61,170 bases of DNA from Apopatosoma sp963618495 (GCA_963618495.1 CAVESF010000011.1:1-61170); one strand, 5' to 3'; counted from the first letter of the stretch, positions 8,160-16,693 are shown. A program made the numbers and translations. Notes: generated from the letters alone by a model not told the origin.

Positions 8160-9026
8160 ATGAAAAAGCTAATTTGTCTTGCGGCGGCGCTCGCTATTAT
8201 ATTTACTCTCGTGTCGTGCTCTGCGGGTGTTTCCGTGCCGTACCGCATGGTACAGCTGGCAAACAGATACAGCGAAATATTTGACTTTGAGAGCGGGATT
8301 GCGGCTTTTCGCGAGAAACTCACATATCCCGATTTTGAATATGAACTTTACTATGAGATAGCGGAAAGCGGCAAGCTGATGACATACAATATATCGGAAA
8401 AAACGGACGGCTACACGATGAGCGCCTGCGACGGCAGTGTGGTCATGGAAAAGGGCGGAAAGAAGTATTTTCTGATCATAATCAGCGGCACATATTCGGG
8501 CTTTGCCGATGAATATGCCGATTTCGCGCATCCGCTCGACGCGGGAAGCCACTATCAGGTAAGCTCAAAGAAGAGAGCCGAGGGCGGCTATGAGGTTGTC
8601 TACAAGGCAGAGATAACGCCGCAGATGGCAGGCGAGCTGTCCGAATACGGCGTGGTGCTCGGCGAATATATTTTCTCCCGCCTTGCAGTGGATGAAAAAT
8701 ACCGCGCTCTCTCGATAGAATATTCGACGGGGAAGAGTGAGGGCGAGCGCAAGCTGCTTACACGCACTTTTGAATATTACGGCGAGGCGCGCGAGAGCTT
8801 TGAAAATATACCCGAGAACCGCGATGCCAGGGTGAAAATAGTATATTCCGGCGGCAGGGCTACTGAATTTGCCATCCCCGAGGGATATCATATCGGCTTT
8901 TATATGCCCGATGTGACATATGAATTTTATACCGATGAGGGCTTTGAGACGCCTTTTGATGCCGACAATGCGGCGATTTCGGGCGGAATTACGCTATATG
9001 CAAAAGCCATCGGAAAAAAAGCTTGA
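8160..9026 (+). CDS. Putative lipoprotein of unknown function
   Basis: A 288-aa secreted protein with a lysine start, a hydrophobic stretch and the lipobox LVSC at residues 18-21, so it should be lipid-anchored outside the membrane. The mature part is rich in Tyr, Glu and Gly and alternates short strands, consistent with a beta-rich fold. The C-terminal end (near 260-285) resembles a single InlB/listeria-type repeat (threonine/tyrosine turns, DEGFETPFD, then GGITLYAKA). No catalytic motif seen. Own promoter upstream, tRNA genes downstream. Confidence 0.75.
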   Translation: MKKLICLAAALAIIFTLVSCSAGVSVPYRMVQLANRYSEIFDFESGIAAFREKLTYPDFEYELYYEIAESGKLMTYNISEKTDGYTMSACDGSVVMEKGGKKYFLIIISGTYSGFADEYADFAHPLDAGSHYQVSSKKRAEGGYEVVYKAEITPQMAGELSEYGVVLGEYIFSRLAVDEKYRALSIEYSTGKSEGERKLLTRTFEYYGEARESFENIPENRDARVKIVYSGGRATEFAIPEGYHIGFYMPDVTYEFYTDEGFETPFDADNAAISGGITLYAKAIGKKA

Positions 9027-9054
9027 AAAAAGATAAAAAAATCTCAAAAATGTA

Positions 9055-9083
9055 TTGACATATTTCGATTATTATGCTATAAT
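9055..9083 (+). promoter_or_regulatory. Consensus promoter of tRNA-Thr/Tyr
   Basis: Perfect TTGACA, 17 bp, perfect TATAAT; the tRNA-Thr gene begins 37 bases later. Confidence 0.85.
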
Positions 9084-9120
9084 AACATCCGTCGCCGAGA
9101 GATATACGGCGACGGAAAAT

Positions 9121-9195
9121 GCTGGTGTGGCTCAATGGCAGAGCAGCTGATTTGTAATCAGCAGGTTGATGGTTCGACTCCGTTCACCAGCTCCA
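9121..9195 (+). tRNA. tRNA-Thr (UGU)
   Basis: Cloverleaf with acceptor GCTGGTG/CACCAGC, anticodon TGT in the loop TTTGTAA, T-loop GGTTCGACTCC and an encoded CCA end. Confidence 0.95.
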
Positions 9196-9198
9196 TAT

Positions 9199-9283
9199 GG
9201 GAGCGTTCCCGAGCGGCCAAAGGGGGCAGACTGTAAATCTGTTGTCACTGACTTCGGTGGTCCGAATCCACCCGCTCCCACCA
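9199..9283 (+). tRNA. tRNA-Tyr (GUA)
   Basis: Class II tRNA with a long variable arm, acceptor GGGAGCG/CGCTCCC, anticodon GTA and an encoded CCA. Three bases after tRNA-Thr and clearly co-transcribed. Confidence 0.95.
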
Positions 9284-9313
9284 AAACACCTGCGCAACAG
9301 CGCGGGTGTTTTA
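9284..9313 (+). terminator. Terminator of the tRNA pair
   Basis: AACACCTGCGC pairs with GCGCGGGTGTT, followed by TTTAC. A second hairpin (AATCCCGC/GCGGGATT, about 9370-9392) lies downstream with T-runs. The 9314-9466 stretch holds otherwise only short ACTATTCACT/TTTTCACT-type direct repeats. Confidence 0.75.
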
Positions 9314-9466
9314 CTTTTTCACTATTCACTATTCACTTTTCACTTTTCCGCTTCCTACTTATAAAAAACCAAATCCCGCCATGCGGGATTTTTACTTTAT
9401 GCGATTAAATTTGCGTTTGCACTTGCAAATCTGGTAACTATATGATACAATAAAGTCAAAGGGAGG

Positions 9467-9628
9467 CGAATTAATCCTGCCGCTGTCGCCGGGCTCCGCG
9501 AGGATGCGAAATATTGCCTCGTAAGCCTGCCCGGAGAGCTCCCTTTTGAAAACTATCTGCGGCTTGACAATACAAATCTTTCTCCTGCCGAGTCGGCGGA
9601 GATTATAAAAAAGAATTTTGACCTTTAA
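9467..9628 (+). pseudogene. C-terminal remnant of a P-loop kinase-like gene
   Basis: An open frame with no start codon encodes about 53 residues, including KYCLVSLPGELPFENYL and LSPAESAEIIKKNFDL before a TAA. The style (DxTxLSPxExAxxI) is that of the C-terminal end of AAA/shikimate-kinase-like small ATP-binding proteins. The frame is closed upstream by a TGA at 9443 and no P-loop is present, so this is a truncated gene. Family assignment is tentative. It lies directly before the lipoprotein gene at 9660. Confidence 0.5.
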
Positions 9629-9659
9629 ATAAATTTACGGAAGAGAGGAAAATTTTACT

Positions 9660-11090
9660 ATGAAAAAATCAGCCATAAAGCGGCTTCTTCTTGCCGCTGT
9701 GATATTCGCTTTTGCTTTTCTTGTCTCATGCGGTGTGAAAGACCCGTATCATACTCATGCTTTCGGCGATTGGCGCGTTATAAGCGAGGCTACCTGCACG
9801 AAAAACGGCTTGCGCGAAAGGGTATGCGAATGCGGCGAGAAAGAGACCGAGGCGCTTAATGCTGCGGGTCACAGCTTCGGAGAATGGGAAACGGTAAGGG
9901 AAGTGACCTGCACGGAAGACGGGCTCAAGGAAAGAATCTGTCAATGCGGAGAGAAAGAAACGCAGGTTATCAAAGCAACGGGACATAATTTCGGCGACTG
10001 GACGCAGGTGAAAAAGGTAACTTGCACAGAGGACGGAGAGGACGAAAGAGTCTGCTCCTGCGGCGAGAAAGAAATGCGCGTGATAAAGGCAGAGGGACAC
10101 AAAAAGGTGAACGACAAGGCTATAGCGGCATCATGTGCCGCCGCAGGCAAGACGGAGAGCAGCTACTGCTCGGTATGCGGCGAGGTTTTCACTGCACAGC
10201 AGGTTATTCCCGCGCTTGAACATAACTGGCGGGAGGCGACCTGCGCTTCTCCGAAAAAGTGTACAGTCTGCGGCAAAACGGACGGCGAGGCTCTTCCTCA
10301 CACTATGGAAGACGGCAAATGCAAGGTTTGCGGTTATTTTTACAATGCGGTCATCTATGACGGAAATACCGTCAGAATCACATACAGAAGAGTAAAGCAG
10401 GTCAGAAGCGACGGCACCCGTCTCGAGCTTTTCTTCAATGTCGAAAACAAGACGAGCAAAACCATGATAATTCAGGCGGACGCCATCTCGCTGAACGGCT
10501 ATTGCTTCAACGATATCAGCATGAGCTATAATGTGATTTCGCGCACCGTGGGAGAGATAAGCCTTTATATAAACGAATTTGATTCATCCCTTGTCGATGT
10601 CGATAATATAGAGTATGTGGGCGGTAAGTTCCGAATACTTGATGACGCTACGATGACTGTCTATGATACCGCAATCTGCACAAATGTCAGAGTCGATAAG
10701 CTTGGCACAGGCGGCATTCCGACGGATTTCAATGAGAAAAACAAGCTTTTTGAGGATTCGAACTGTGCGCTGTATTATCGCTTTATAAAGAAAAGTTCCG
10801 CTTCGTCAAGGCAGGCTAATCTTTATCTCTATCTCAAAAATAAAACGAACGGCGTCCTGACGATGCAGGCGGAAGCTCTCGCCATAAACGGCATCGGGTT
10901 TAATCAGCTCATCTCAAGCGACACGGTGCTTCCTAAGACGATAGGAATAGTCAATATCAATATCGGAGATTTCGATTTTAAAAAGGTGAATATAAATTCA
11001 ATTGAAAAGCTCGGCGGACAGTTTGACATGATACAGAATGCCTTCAGATCGTATAAAGTGATATTCGCCAATTCCGGCAAGCTGGAATGA
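9660..11090 (+). CDS. Lipoprotein with Cys-rich repeats and duplicated C-terminal domain
   Basis: A 476-aa protein with lipobox LVSC (Cys24). Residues 30-220 hold five to six repeats of about 36 aa built on A-T-C-T, E-R-V-C-x-C-G and G-H-x-F-G-x-W, resembling zinc-ribbon-like repeats of clostridial cell-surface proteins. Residues about 228-345 and 350-470 are two divergent copies of one beta-rich domain (N-K-T-x-x-x-M-x-x-Q-A-x-A-x-x-x-N-G, then a G-x-I-x-x-x-I-x-x-F-D element). It is predicted to sit on the outer surface; ligand unknown. GAGAGG SD 9 bases before the ATG. Followed by a bidirectional terminator. Confidence 0.8.
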   Translation: MKKSAIKRLLLAAVIFAFAFLVSCGVKDPYHTHAFGDWRVISEATCTKNGLRERVCECGEKETEALNAAGHSFGEWETVREVTCTEDGLKERICQCGEKETQVIKATGHNFGDWTQVKKVTCTEDGEDERVCSCGEKEMRVIKAEGHKKVNDKAIAASCAAAGKTESSYCSVCGEVFTAQQVIPALEHNWREATCASPKKCTVCGKTDGEALPHTMEDGKCKVCGYFYNAVIYDGNTVRITYRRVKQVRSDGTRLELFFNVENKTSKTMIIQADAISLNGYCFNDISMSYNVISRTVGEISLYINEFDSSLVDVDNIEYVGGKFRILDDATMTVYDTAICTNVRVDKLGTGGIPTDFNEKNKLFEDSNCALYYRFIKKSSASSRQANLYLYLKNKTNGVLTMQAEALAINGIGFNQLISSDTVLPKTIGIVNINIGDFDFKKVNINSIEKLGGQFDMIQNAFRSYKVIFANSGKLE

Positions 11091-11140
11091 GTTGCGCCGG
11101 CGGGAATATTCAGATCAGCAGTCAAATCCGCGTGAAAAAT

Positions 11141-11173
11141 GCAGTAAATCCGATTCCGGATTTACTGCATTTT
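11141..11173. terminator. Bidirectional terminator
   Basis: Perfect 12-bp stem (11141-11152 with 11157-11168) flanked by A and T runs, between convergent genes. Confidence 0.85.
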
Positions 11174-11186
11174 TACTATTTTTATT

Positions 11187-11897
11187 TCAGAGCAGGTGAG
11201 CTACTACCTTCGGGAAATCATGATAGTCGTCTATCGTGAGAAAGCCGAAATCGGATTTATATACCGATTCGTCATTGCCGCCGAGTCCGTAGTCATCGCC
11301 TACGAAAATCACCTCGTCATGCGCTATCCCGTGCTCCCTGCAGTATTTTGCAAGCGCATAATGCTTATTATAGGGAGCGGGCGCCATATCAAAGGAAGAG
11401 GAACCGCCGACGAATACATTGTAGTCTGAGAATACCTTGCAGACCTCGTCGTATATGGCGCGGCGACGGCTTCTGTCGGGGTCAAAAGCAAGCTTGTCCT
11501 CGATTTTTGCTTTTGTGCCGAGTATGGCGAATGTGACGCAACCGGAAGCATGAAATTCAACGCTGTCACCCGCGTATTCCGTGAATCCATGCTCTTTGCG
11601 GAGCATAGCCACGCGCTTTTCGCAGGACTCTTTGTCGCATGGCATAACGTTGTCTTCTTTTGTTTCAAGGTCACCTGTTGCGGCATTGTACTCGGCGTAT
11701 TGCATGCCGTAGTTTCCGATTATGTCTATCGGAAATCTGCCCATCTGCTCAAATATGCGGTGGCAGTTTCCCGCGCCCACCATGAGCAACTTGTATTTTT
11801 TGCCGAGGGCTTCAAGAGCTTTTCTGTTTTCCTCACAAAGAGGCGTCTTATGGCACGTAAGCGTGCCGTCAAGATCAAATGCAAGAAGTTTTATCAC
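11187..11897 (-). CDS. HAD-IIB family phosphatase
   Basis: A 236-aa haloacid dehalogenase-type hydrolase: motif I FDLDGTLT (Asp8, Asp10), a Cof-type cap (GNYGMQY near 62), and motif IV VGDDYGLGGND near 197. It resembles the phosphomannomutase-like/sucrose-phosphatase group of HAD-IIB. Substrate unknown. The start is GTG at 11897, with GAGGAAAG upstream. It follows the membrane protein gene by 28 bases and likely shares its promoter (13563-13591). Confidence 0.85.
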   Translation of the reverse strand: MIKLLAFDLDGTLTCHKTPLCEENRKALEALGKKYKLLMVGAGNCHRIFEQMGRFPIDIIGNYGMQYAEYNAATGDLETKEDNVMPCDKESCEKRVAMLRKEHGFTEYAGDSVEFHASGCVTFAILGTKAKIEDKLAFDPDRSRRRAIYDEVCKVFSDYNVFVGGSSSFDMAPAPYNKHYALAKYCREHGIAHDEVIFVGDDYGLGGNDESVYKSDFGFLTIDDYHDFPKVVAHLL

Positions 11898-11925
11898 TTT
11901 TCTTTCCTCAATAAACCTGCCGGAA

Positions 11926-13533
11926 TCAGCCGAGAGTTATGCCAAAAAGCTGTGCCAGAGCCGAAATATCTTCGCTCGAACCGTTTTCGGATATATACTG
12001 CTCAAATTCCGTCGCGAGTGAAGCTTTGTAGTCATCCGACACGTCAAAGACTGTCGTATCGCTGCTTGCGGCAGTATCTCTGATAACAGAGGATATAACC
12101 TGAGAGCCTGAGAAGGTCTTGAGCGCCTCCTGCTTGTCGATACTACTGCCGTCGCTTGCCATGGAAATGATCTGAGATGCGGAAGCGACCTCTTTTTCGT
12201 AGTCGGCATCGGAAACATCCGGATTAGCCTTTGCCGCGCCCATAGCACGGTAAACATCGGAAACAACCAAGGCTACATTCTGGATATTCTTATTGCTCTC
12301 AGAAAGTCCTTCGGCTATTGAGACTATCGCATCCGCTACCGCATCTGAGGACTCGGGATTTATATTTTCAAAAAGCTTTTTGATATCGTCTGTTTTGATT
12401 TCATTGCTTTCGGCGGATATAACCGTAACTGTCTGCGCAACATCACGCATATCGCAAATCACATCGGTAAGTTTGTTCCAATCAGTGCATACTGTATCCG
12501 GGGTTGTATTCGCAAATATTTTTGAAGCGGATCCGATGAGATTGTTGACAGTTTTTGACTGGGCGGAGCTTTCATCCGCAAGAATGTTTATTCCGAGATA
12601 ACTTGTATTGTTGCGTACAGCTTCCGACATGCCGGAAAGGAAATATGCCGCAAGGCTCTTATACGCAAGGGATTTGCTCATATCATTTGAGATATTGCGG
12701 ATTTTATTTATAGATTCATCGGAAAAGCTGTCGAAATCAACGCTTTTATTTTTGCTTTCATCTTCGCTGAAGGCACTTTTGTAAAATTCCGTAAATTTCT
12801 TTGCGGAATCGGAAGCGGAGCTTACGGCTATAGGAAAGTCGTGGTAAACATTGTCTTTTTCACCGCAGATCTTATATGTTGTAAGTCCGCGGAAAATGAA
12901 GCCTGTAGTTCCGTTTATGAAGCGGAATGCAGACATGCTTGATGAGGACGCGCTTTTGAATTCTTCAATCTTCTGCAAAGAGTCCTCGGATACGGTATAT
13001 TCTCCGCTTTTCATGCCATCGAGAAATGCATCTGCCATGTTATATGCAGTCACAGCATATCCGGCAAACGGCATCCATACGGTGAAGCTGATCAGAACAG
13101 CCATCAATCCGCCTGTAACCATCGAAGCGGCACGCATGCCGGACGTGTCGTTTTTCTGACCGATGCTCGTCTTTTTCGTAAGCACGACTGCGATAATCTT
13201 ATAAATAATGTAGAAAATTATTCCCGTGATTATCCATGAAAACAGAAATACAATCGGAGAAACGACGGCAGATAAAATAGGAGATGCATCTGAAGCAAGT
13301 GCGGCTATCTGGTCGTTTTTAAGGCTATCTGCAGCGGTGCCGGAAGACGACAAAGTGTCGGTAACGGCAGAGGATGATATCGCATAGGCTTTTGCTACGG
13401 CAAAGGCAATCACAGCTGAAAGAATATGTGACGCCGCGCGTATCAGCTGAATAAGGAGAGGACGCTTTCTTGCAATCAGTAATTCAATTGCAATAAGCAG
13501 AAGTGTCAACACCAAAAATATAATCCAAATCAT
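11926..13533 (-). CDS. CvpA-like membrane protein
   Basis: A 535-aa protein. The first about 170 residues hold four hydrophobic helices (3-22, 30-52, 85-115, 135-165) arranged like CvpA/YshB proteins. The remaining about 360 residues are Ser/Ala/Asp-rich and predicted helical, probably extracytoplasmic or a long soluble domain, much larger than typical CvpA (about 160-230 aa). SD AAGGGGG. The family call rests on layout rather than on a catalytic motif. Confidence 0.65.
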   Translation of the reverse strand: MIWIIFLVLTLLLIAIELLIARKRPLLIQLIRAASHILSAVIAFAVAKAYAISSSAVTDTLSSSGTAADSLKNDQIAALASDASPILSAVVSPIVFLFSWIITGIIFYIIYKIIAVVLTKKTSIGQKNDTSGMRAASMVTGGLMAVLISFTVWMPFAGYAVTAYNMADAFLDGMKSGEYTVSEDSLQKIEEFKSASSSSMSAFRFINGTTGFIFRGLTTYKICGEKDNVYHDFPIAVSSASDSAKKFTEFYKSAFSEDESKNKSVDFDSFSDESINKIRNISNDMSKSLAYKSLAAYFLSGMSEAVRNNTSYLGINILADESSAQSKTVNNLIGSASKIFANTTPDTVCTDWNKLTDVICDMRDVAQTVTVISAESNEIKTDDIKKLFENINPESSDAVADAIVSIAEGLSESNKNIQNVALVVSDVYRAMGAAKANPDVSDADYEKEVASASQIISMASDGSSIDKQEALKTFSGSQVISSVIRDTAASSDTTVFDVSDDYKASLATEFEQYISENGSSEDISALAQLFGITLG

Positions 13534-13562
13534 AAGAAGTTCCCCCTTAATATTTATAATTA

Positions 13563-13591
13563 ATCATACCATTTTTTTCAAGCCTTGTCAA
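13563..13591 (-). promoter_or_regulatory. Promoter of CvpA-like/HAD operon
   Basis: On the minus strand TTGACA, 17 bp, TATGAT, 30 bases upstream of the start. Confidence 0.8.
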
Positions 13592-13681
13592 TGATTTTGC
13601 CGGAAAAACATTACGAAAAAGTTTATCCGGAACATCGGAACGACCAAAATCAATATTTTTGCTTATTTTCAAAAAAAGATA

Positions 13682-13710
13682 TTGACTTTTTGCCAAAAAC
13701 ATGGTATCAT
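13682..13710 (+). promoter_or_regulatory. Promoter upstream of the tRNA-Ser pair
   Basis: TTGACT, 17 bp, TATCAT. Transcription would run through the truncated tRNA-Ser copy (13762-13801) and about 270 bases of leader before tRNA-Ser(UGA). The interval 13711-13986 contains an AT-rich perfect hairpin (about 13814-13838) and no convincing gene. Confidence 0.65.
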
Positions 13711-13761
13711 AATAAAGCGCTGTGAAACGGCAGACGGTTTTTGTCGCTTGATAGCCATGAG

Positions 13762-13801
13762 CCCGTTTTCAATACGGAGGGATATCGAAGCGGTCATAAC
13801 G
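13762..13801 (+). repeat. 40-bp direct repeat of the tRNA-Ser(UGA) 5' part
   Basis: Positions 13762-13801 are identical to 13973-14012, which covers 14 bases of upstream sequence plus the first 26 bases of tRNA-Ser(UGA) (acceptor and D-arm). The upstream copy then diverges, so it is a truncated tRNA gene. This is a scar of a duplication or of a past integration event at this tRNA. Confidence 0.85.
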
Positions 13802-13986
13802 GGTGAGCGCAGAAAAAACGATATGTTATATCGTTTTTGCAAGCGTGTAACGAAAATAAGGAGTATCGGAAGTGTGGTTTACCGCACGCGCGATGCGACT
13901 ATATTTTCGGAAGGGCAGGAGCCGAAGTTATGACGATTTCAATATTTCAATCCGAGAGAAACAGCCAAAAAACCCGTTTTCAATAC

Positions 13987-14075
13987 GGAGGGATATCGAA
14001 GCGGTCATAACGAGGCGGTCTTGAAAACCGTTTGGGGGCAACCCCGCGTGGGTTCGAATCCCACTCCCTCCGCCA
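13987..14075 (+). tRNA. tRNA-Ser (UGA)
   Basis: Class II tRNA, acceptor GGAGGGA/TCCCTCC, anticodon TGA in CTTGAAA, long variable arm, encoded CCA. Confidence 0.95.
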
Positions 14076-14092
14076 TATATATTTTTTAATTC

Positions 14093-14187
14093 GGAGAAGT
14101 ACTCAAGTTGGCCGAAGAGGCGCCCCTGCTAAGGGTGTAGGTCGGATTTAAACCGGCGCGAGAGTTCGAATCTCTCCTTCTCCGCCA
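14093..14187 (+). tRNA. tRNA-Ser (GCU), prophage attachment site
   Basis: Class II tRNA, acceptor GGAGAAG/CTTCTCC, anticodon GCT at 14128-14130, encoded CCA. Its last 19 bases (T-arm and acceptor) belong to the 31-bp att repeat, so integration restored an intact tRNA. Confidence 0.95.
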
Positions 14188-14199
14188 AAAAGAAAAGCC
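14169..14199 (+). repeat. attL core (31 bp)
   Basis: Identical to 58811-58841; with one mismatch the match extends to 14164-14199 (36 bp, G at 14168 against A at 58810). Overlaps the tRNA-Ser(GCU) 3' end and the first bases of the downstream terminator stem. Confidence 0.93.
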
Positions 14200-14240
14200 T
14201 TGAAAATGCTGAAAAGTCCAGTGTTTTCAAGGCTTTTTCC
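14193..14240. terminator. Terminator inside attL/prophage edge
   Basis: 14-bp stem (14193-14206 with 14224-14237) with T-rich flanks on both strands. It ends the tRNA-Ser transcript and the leftward late operon. The att core supplies the first bases of the stem, so the phage brings its own replacement terminator for the tRNA. Confidence 0.85.
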
Positions 14241-14278
14241 ATATTTTTATTCTTGTTGAAAATCCGTTCTATACCACT

Positions 14279-14325
14279 TTTGACCGCATTTTTAACCATG
14301 TTCTGCGGTCAAAATGCGGTCAAAA
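14279..14325 (+). promoter_or_regulatory. Putative integrase arm sites, left end
   Basis: TGCGGTCAAAA occurs twice in exact tandem (14304-14314, 14315-14325) and once inverted (14279-14289, 10 of 11). A matching tandem pair lies near the right end (58748-58769). Location just inside both att cores fits arm-type integrase sites. Confidence 0.6.
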
Positions 14326-14327
14326 TT

Positions 14328-15248
14328 TCATTGTATTTTCATGATTTTTTCTTTCTCTATAAACTGCATAGCCTGCTCCATGAGCATCACCTGCGAATCT
14401 ATGTAGTTTTCGGTATCCACCACAATATTTTCAAATCCGAGCTTGTAGCCCGCAAATCCGTTCATGACTACCACAAGCAACTTTATAACACATGAGGCAA
14501 TCATTGTCCATGTCGGTTCCTGAACGATGCTGAGCGTTATGATGCTGACAGGTATCGTCTTTCCGAGCGTGGTGATGAATTTAAGCCCGAAAGCCGCTTT
14601 CTTCTTATCTTCGGGTGCTATGCCGAGTGGTGCGCGGCGGCTTGTCCCTCTGCCGCGCGAGAGAATCATCTCAGGCGTGAGCTTTATCGGCTTTATCCTG
14701 TTTGCGTGTATAATGGCACGCTTTTGACTCTTCGACAGGTGATTGTCAGCATTTATCTCCTCTTCATCGGCGCCGAGCCATTTTTCTGTATAACTGCCAT
14801 ACGATATCCCCGCAAGCGCCAGAACCGTTTTTCTTGTTTCTTTAAGCTCGTTTTCAACATAAAAACGGCAAAACTCGCAGAGATTGTCATGATTCATTGC
14901 CTCCAGCAGAGAAGCTTTTTTTGTCCGGAATTTTTCGAGTATGGCGGAATACGATTCCGTATTCCTGCCATGCCTCATCCCGCTGTCGGAACACGACAGG
15001 TACATGGAATATGTGCAGAAGAAAAGAAGAAAGAAATTCAGCCCGAGCGAAGCAAGGTCGGCAAATGAGCCTATCTCCATGTCCGTCGTCACAACTACGA
15101 CTACGGCAATCATGATGAGGATTCCCATAAATATTCCGGCGTTGTTCAGAAAATCCCTCATTACCTTTTTCTTGCCGCTTCTGACATTTGTTATCGTCTT
15201 TTCAAAATTATCGGCATGTGTTACCGTGGGCATCTCTATTTTTTCCAT
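14328..15248 (-). CDS. Phage membrane protein, unknown function
   Basis: A 306-aa protein with helices at about 38-58 and 68-88, a central charged helical region (about 100-205) and two more hydrophobic segments (about 225-245 and 250-275). SD AAAGGAG. It is the last gene of the late operon, straight after the holin-like gene, at the usual place of lysogenic-conversion or lysis accessory genes. No catalytic motif was recognised. Confidence 0.75.
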   Translation of the reverse strand: MEKIEMPTVTHADNFEKTITNVRSGKKKVMRDFLNNAGIFMGILIMIAVVVVVTTDMEIGSFADLASLGLNFFLLFFCTYSMYLSCSDSGMRHGRNTESYSAILEKFRTKKASLLEAMNHDNLCEFCRFYVENELKETRKTVLALAGISYGSYTEKWLGADEEEINADNHLSKSQKRAIIHANRIKPIKLTPEMILSRGRGTSRRAPLGIAPEDKKKAAFGLKFITTLGKTIPVSIITLSIVQEPTWTMIASCVIKLLVVVMNGFAGYKLGFENIVVDTENYIDSQVMLMEQAMQFIEKEKIMKIQ

Positions 15249-15251
15249 ATT

Positions 15252-15620
15252 TTACTCCTTTGCGTCTTTCTTTTCGATTATACATCCGAGCTTGTATATG
15301 CCTGCACCGAGCGTATTTGCCACGGCACCCGCAAAGCATACTATGACCATTTCGTTTATAATATTTTGCAGACAGACAAATATCACAAGCAGTACAAGCC
15401 ACACGACGCAGGCGGAGGGCGATTTCATGTATTCTTTTATCTGCCTGATAAAAGGAATACATGAGAGAAACGCAAATACGAGGAAAAGTCCCGATATCGT
15501 TGCCTCCGAGCTTTTTTCTATCCATATCGGAAACTGCGTCAGCGTGGCAATAAACGGCGCAAGCACATCGAGCGCGACAGCAGAGCCTTTTATGAGCCTG
15601 CCCTTAACCGCATTTGTCAT
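15252..15620 (-). CDS. Holin-like small membrane protein
   Basis: A 122-aa protein with three to four hydrophobic segments (about 15-32, 40-60, 70-88, 92-110) and a charged C-terminal tail, in a late position after the fibre genes. Size, topology and place fit a holin, but there is no family motif. The ATG overlaps the upstream stop as ATGA. If it is the holin, its partner lysin is not obvious in this prophage. Confidence 0.55.
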   Translation of the reverse strand: MTNAVKGRLIKGSAVALDVLAPFIATLTQFPIWIEKSSEATISGLFLVFAFLSCIPFIRQIKEYMKSPSACVVWLVLLVIFVCLQNIINEMVIVCFAGAVANTLGAGIYKLGCIIEKKDAKE

Positions 15621-16693
15621 ATCTGCTTTTCACCCGCCTCTGTATCAAGCTTCGCATAGCCTCCGATGTTCTCACGCACCGAGTCCGCTATAGCCTTGAG
15701 CTGTTCGTCGTTTTCGAGCGTTTTAAGACAGTTTGCATACTGCAGATTCACGAGGTCTTTAACGCCCTGCGGCAGATTCCTGTTGTTTGCATAAACCGTC
15801 GTGAGAATTTCGAGTATCGCCGTATTTGTCGCAAAGACAGCGCCGACTACGCGGTTCCGCTCTGATTCTGCCGCCCCGTATGTATCATAAGACTCTTTCA
15901 TTTTGTCATAGTTTGATTTCAGCTCATTGTAACCGTCAACCAGATTGTTTATCACGCCGATAACGGCAGCTTGTCCGTTGCTTGTGCCGGATACCACATT
16001 GCTTATATCACTCAGACTTCGCTTAGTGGCATCTGCGCTCTTCTTGTTTGAATTTTTAAGTAAAAAGTTGAGAACAAAGAGCGCGGCAGAGCCGATGGCA
16101 GTCACCACCTCCGTGGAGTATTGCTTTACAAATTCCCATAACCGAGAGAAAAGCGTGTTGTTTTTGATATTATCGCCGCCGGCACCGCCCGTATCCCATG
16201 TAATAGAGGTCGTTTCTGCAGTTGTTTCCGGCATTGTTGCTGTTCCGGTTGTAGTCTCGGCGGTTGTCTCTGCTGTCGAAGCAGTGCTTTCCGTTGTTGC
16301 GGCAGTGCTTTCCGTTGTCGAGACCGTCGTTTCCGTTGTTGCGGCAGTGCTTTCCGTTGTCGAGACCGTCGTTTCCGTTGTTGCGGCAGTGCTTTCCGTT
16401 GTCGAGACCGTCGTTTCCGTTGTTGCGGCAGTGCTTTCCGTTGTCGAGACCGTCGTTTCCGTTGTTGCGGCAGTGCTTTCCGTTGTCAAAGCTGTCGTTT
16501 CCGTTTCTGTGGTTGTTTCCGGCGTTGTCGCCGTTTCGGTGGTCGTTTCGGCAGTTGTTTCCGTTGTCGCCTGAGCCGTCTCGGTTGCCGTGACAGTCGT
16601 CGCAGTCGTCGTCTCGGTCTCATCCGCGTATATCGGCATTATGCAGAGCATAAGCATAAAGAGCACTGCGATTATAGCAATTATCTTTCTCAT
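15617..16693 (-). CDS. Exported Thr/Glu-repeat protein with helical C-terminus
   Basis: A 358-aa protein: signal peptide (residues 1-23, cleavage after YA), then about 140 residues almost only of Thr, Glu, Ala and Ser with a 14-residue unit repeated four to five times, a hydrophobic segment near 195-212, then a predicted coiled-coil region to the end. A Thr-rich stalk followed by a membrane segment suggests an envelope-spanning or surface-displayed protein; it could be a spanin-like lysis factor or a lysogenic-conversion surface protein. SD AAGGAAG. The repeat is 42 bp at DNA level and can change copy number by slippage. Confidence 0.7.
   Translation of the reverse strand: MRKIIAIIAVLFMLMLCIMPIYADETETTTATTVTATETAQATTETTAETTTETATTPETTTETETTALTTESTAATTETTVSTTESTAATTETTVSTTESTAATTETTVSTTESTAATTETTVSTTESTAATTESTASTAETTAETTTGTATMPETTAETTSITWDTGGAGGDNIKNNTLFSRLWEFVKQYSTEVVTAIGSAALFVLNFLLKNSNKKSADATKRSLSDISNVVSGTSNGQAAVIGVINNLVDGYNELKSNYDKMKESYDTYGAAESERNRVVGAVFATNTAILEILTTVYANNRNLPQGVKDLVNLQYANCLKTLENDEQLKAIADSVRENIGGYAKLDTEAGEKQI
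16293..16486. repeat. 42-bp tandem repeats in Thr-rich stalk
   Basis: Units start at 16293, 16335, 16377, 16419 and 16461 (four full plus a partial), essentially identical at the DNA level and in frame, so changes in copy number keep the frame. Confidence 0.9.

Noticed and set aside
9455..9548. Cobalamin-riboswitch-like sequence (GCCGCTGT and GAGGATGCG elements)
   Set aside because: The stretch is explained better as coding sequence of a truncated gene (a clean open frame to a TAA at 9628). The B12-box layout and downstream cobalamin-linked gene are absent.
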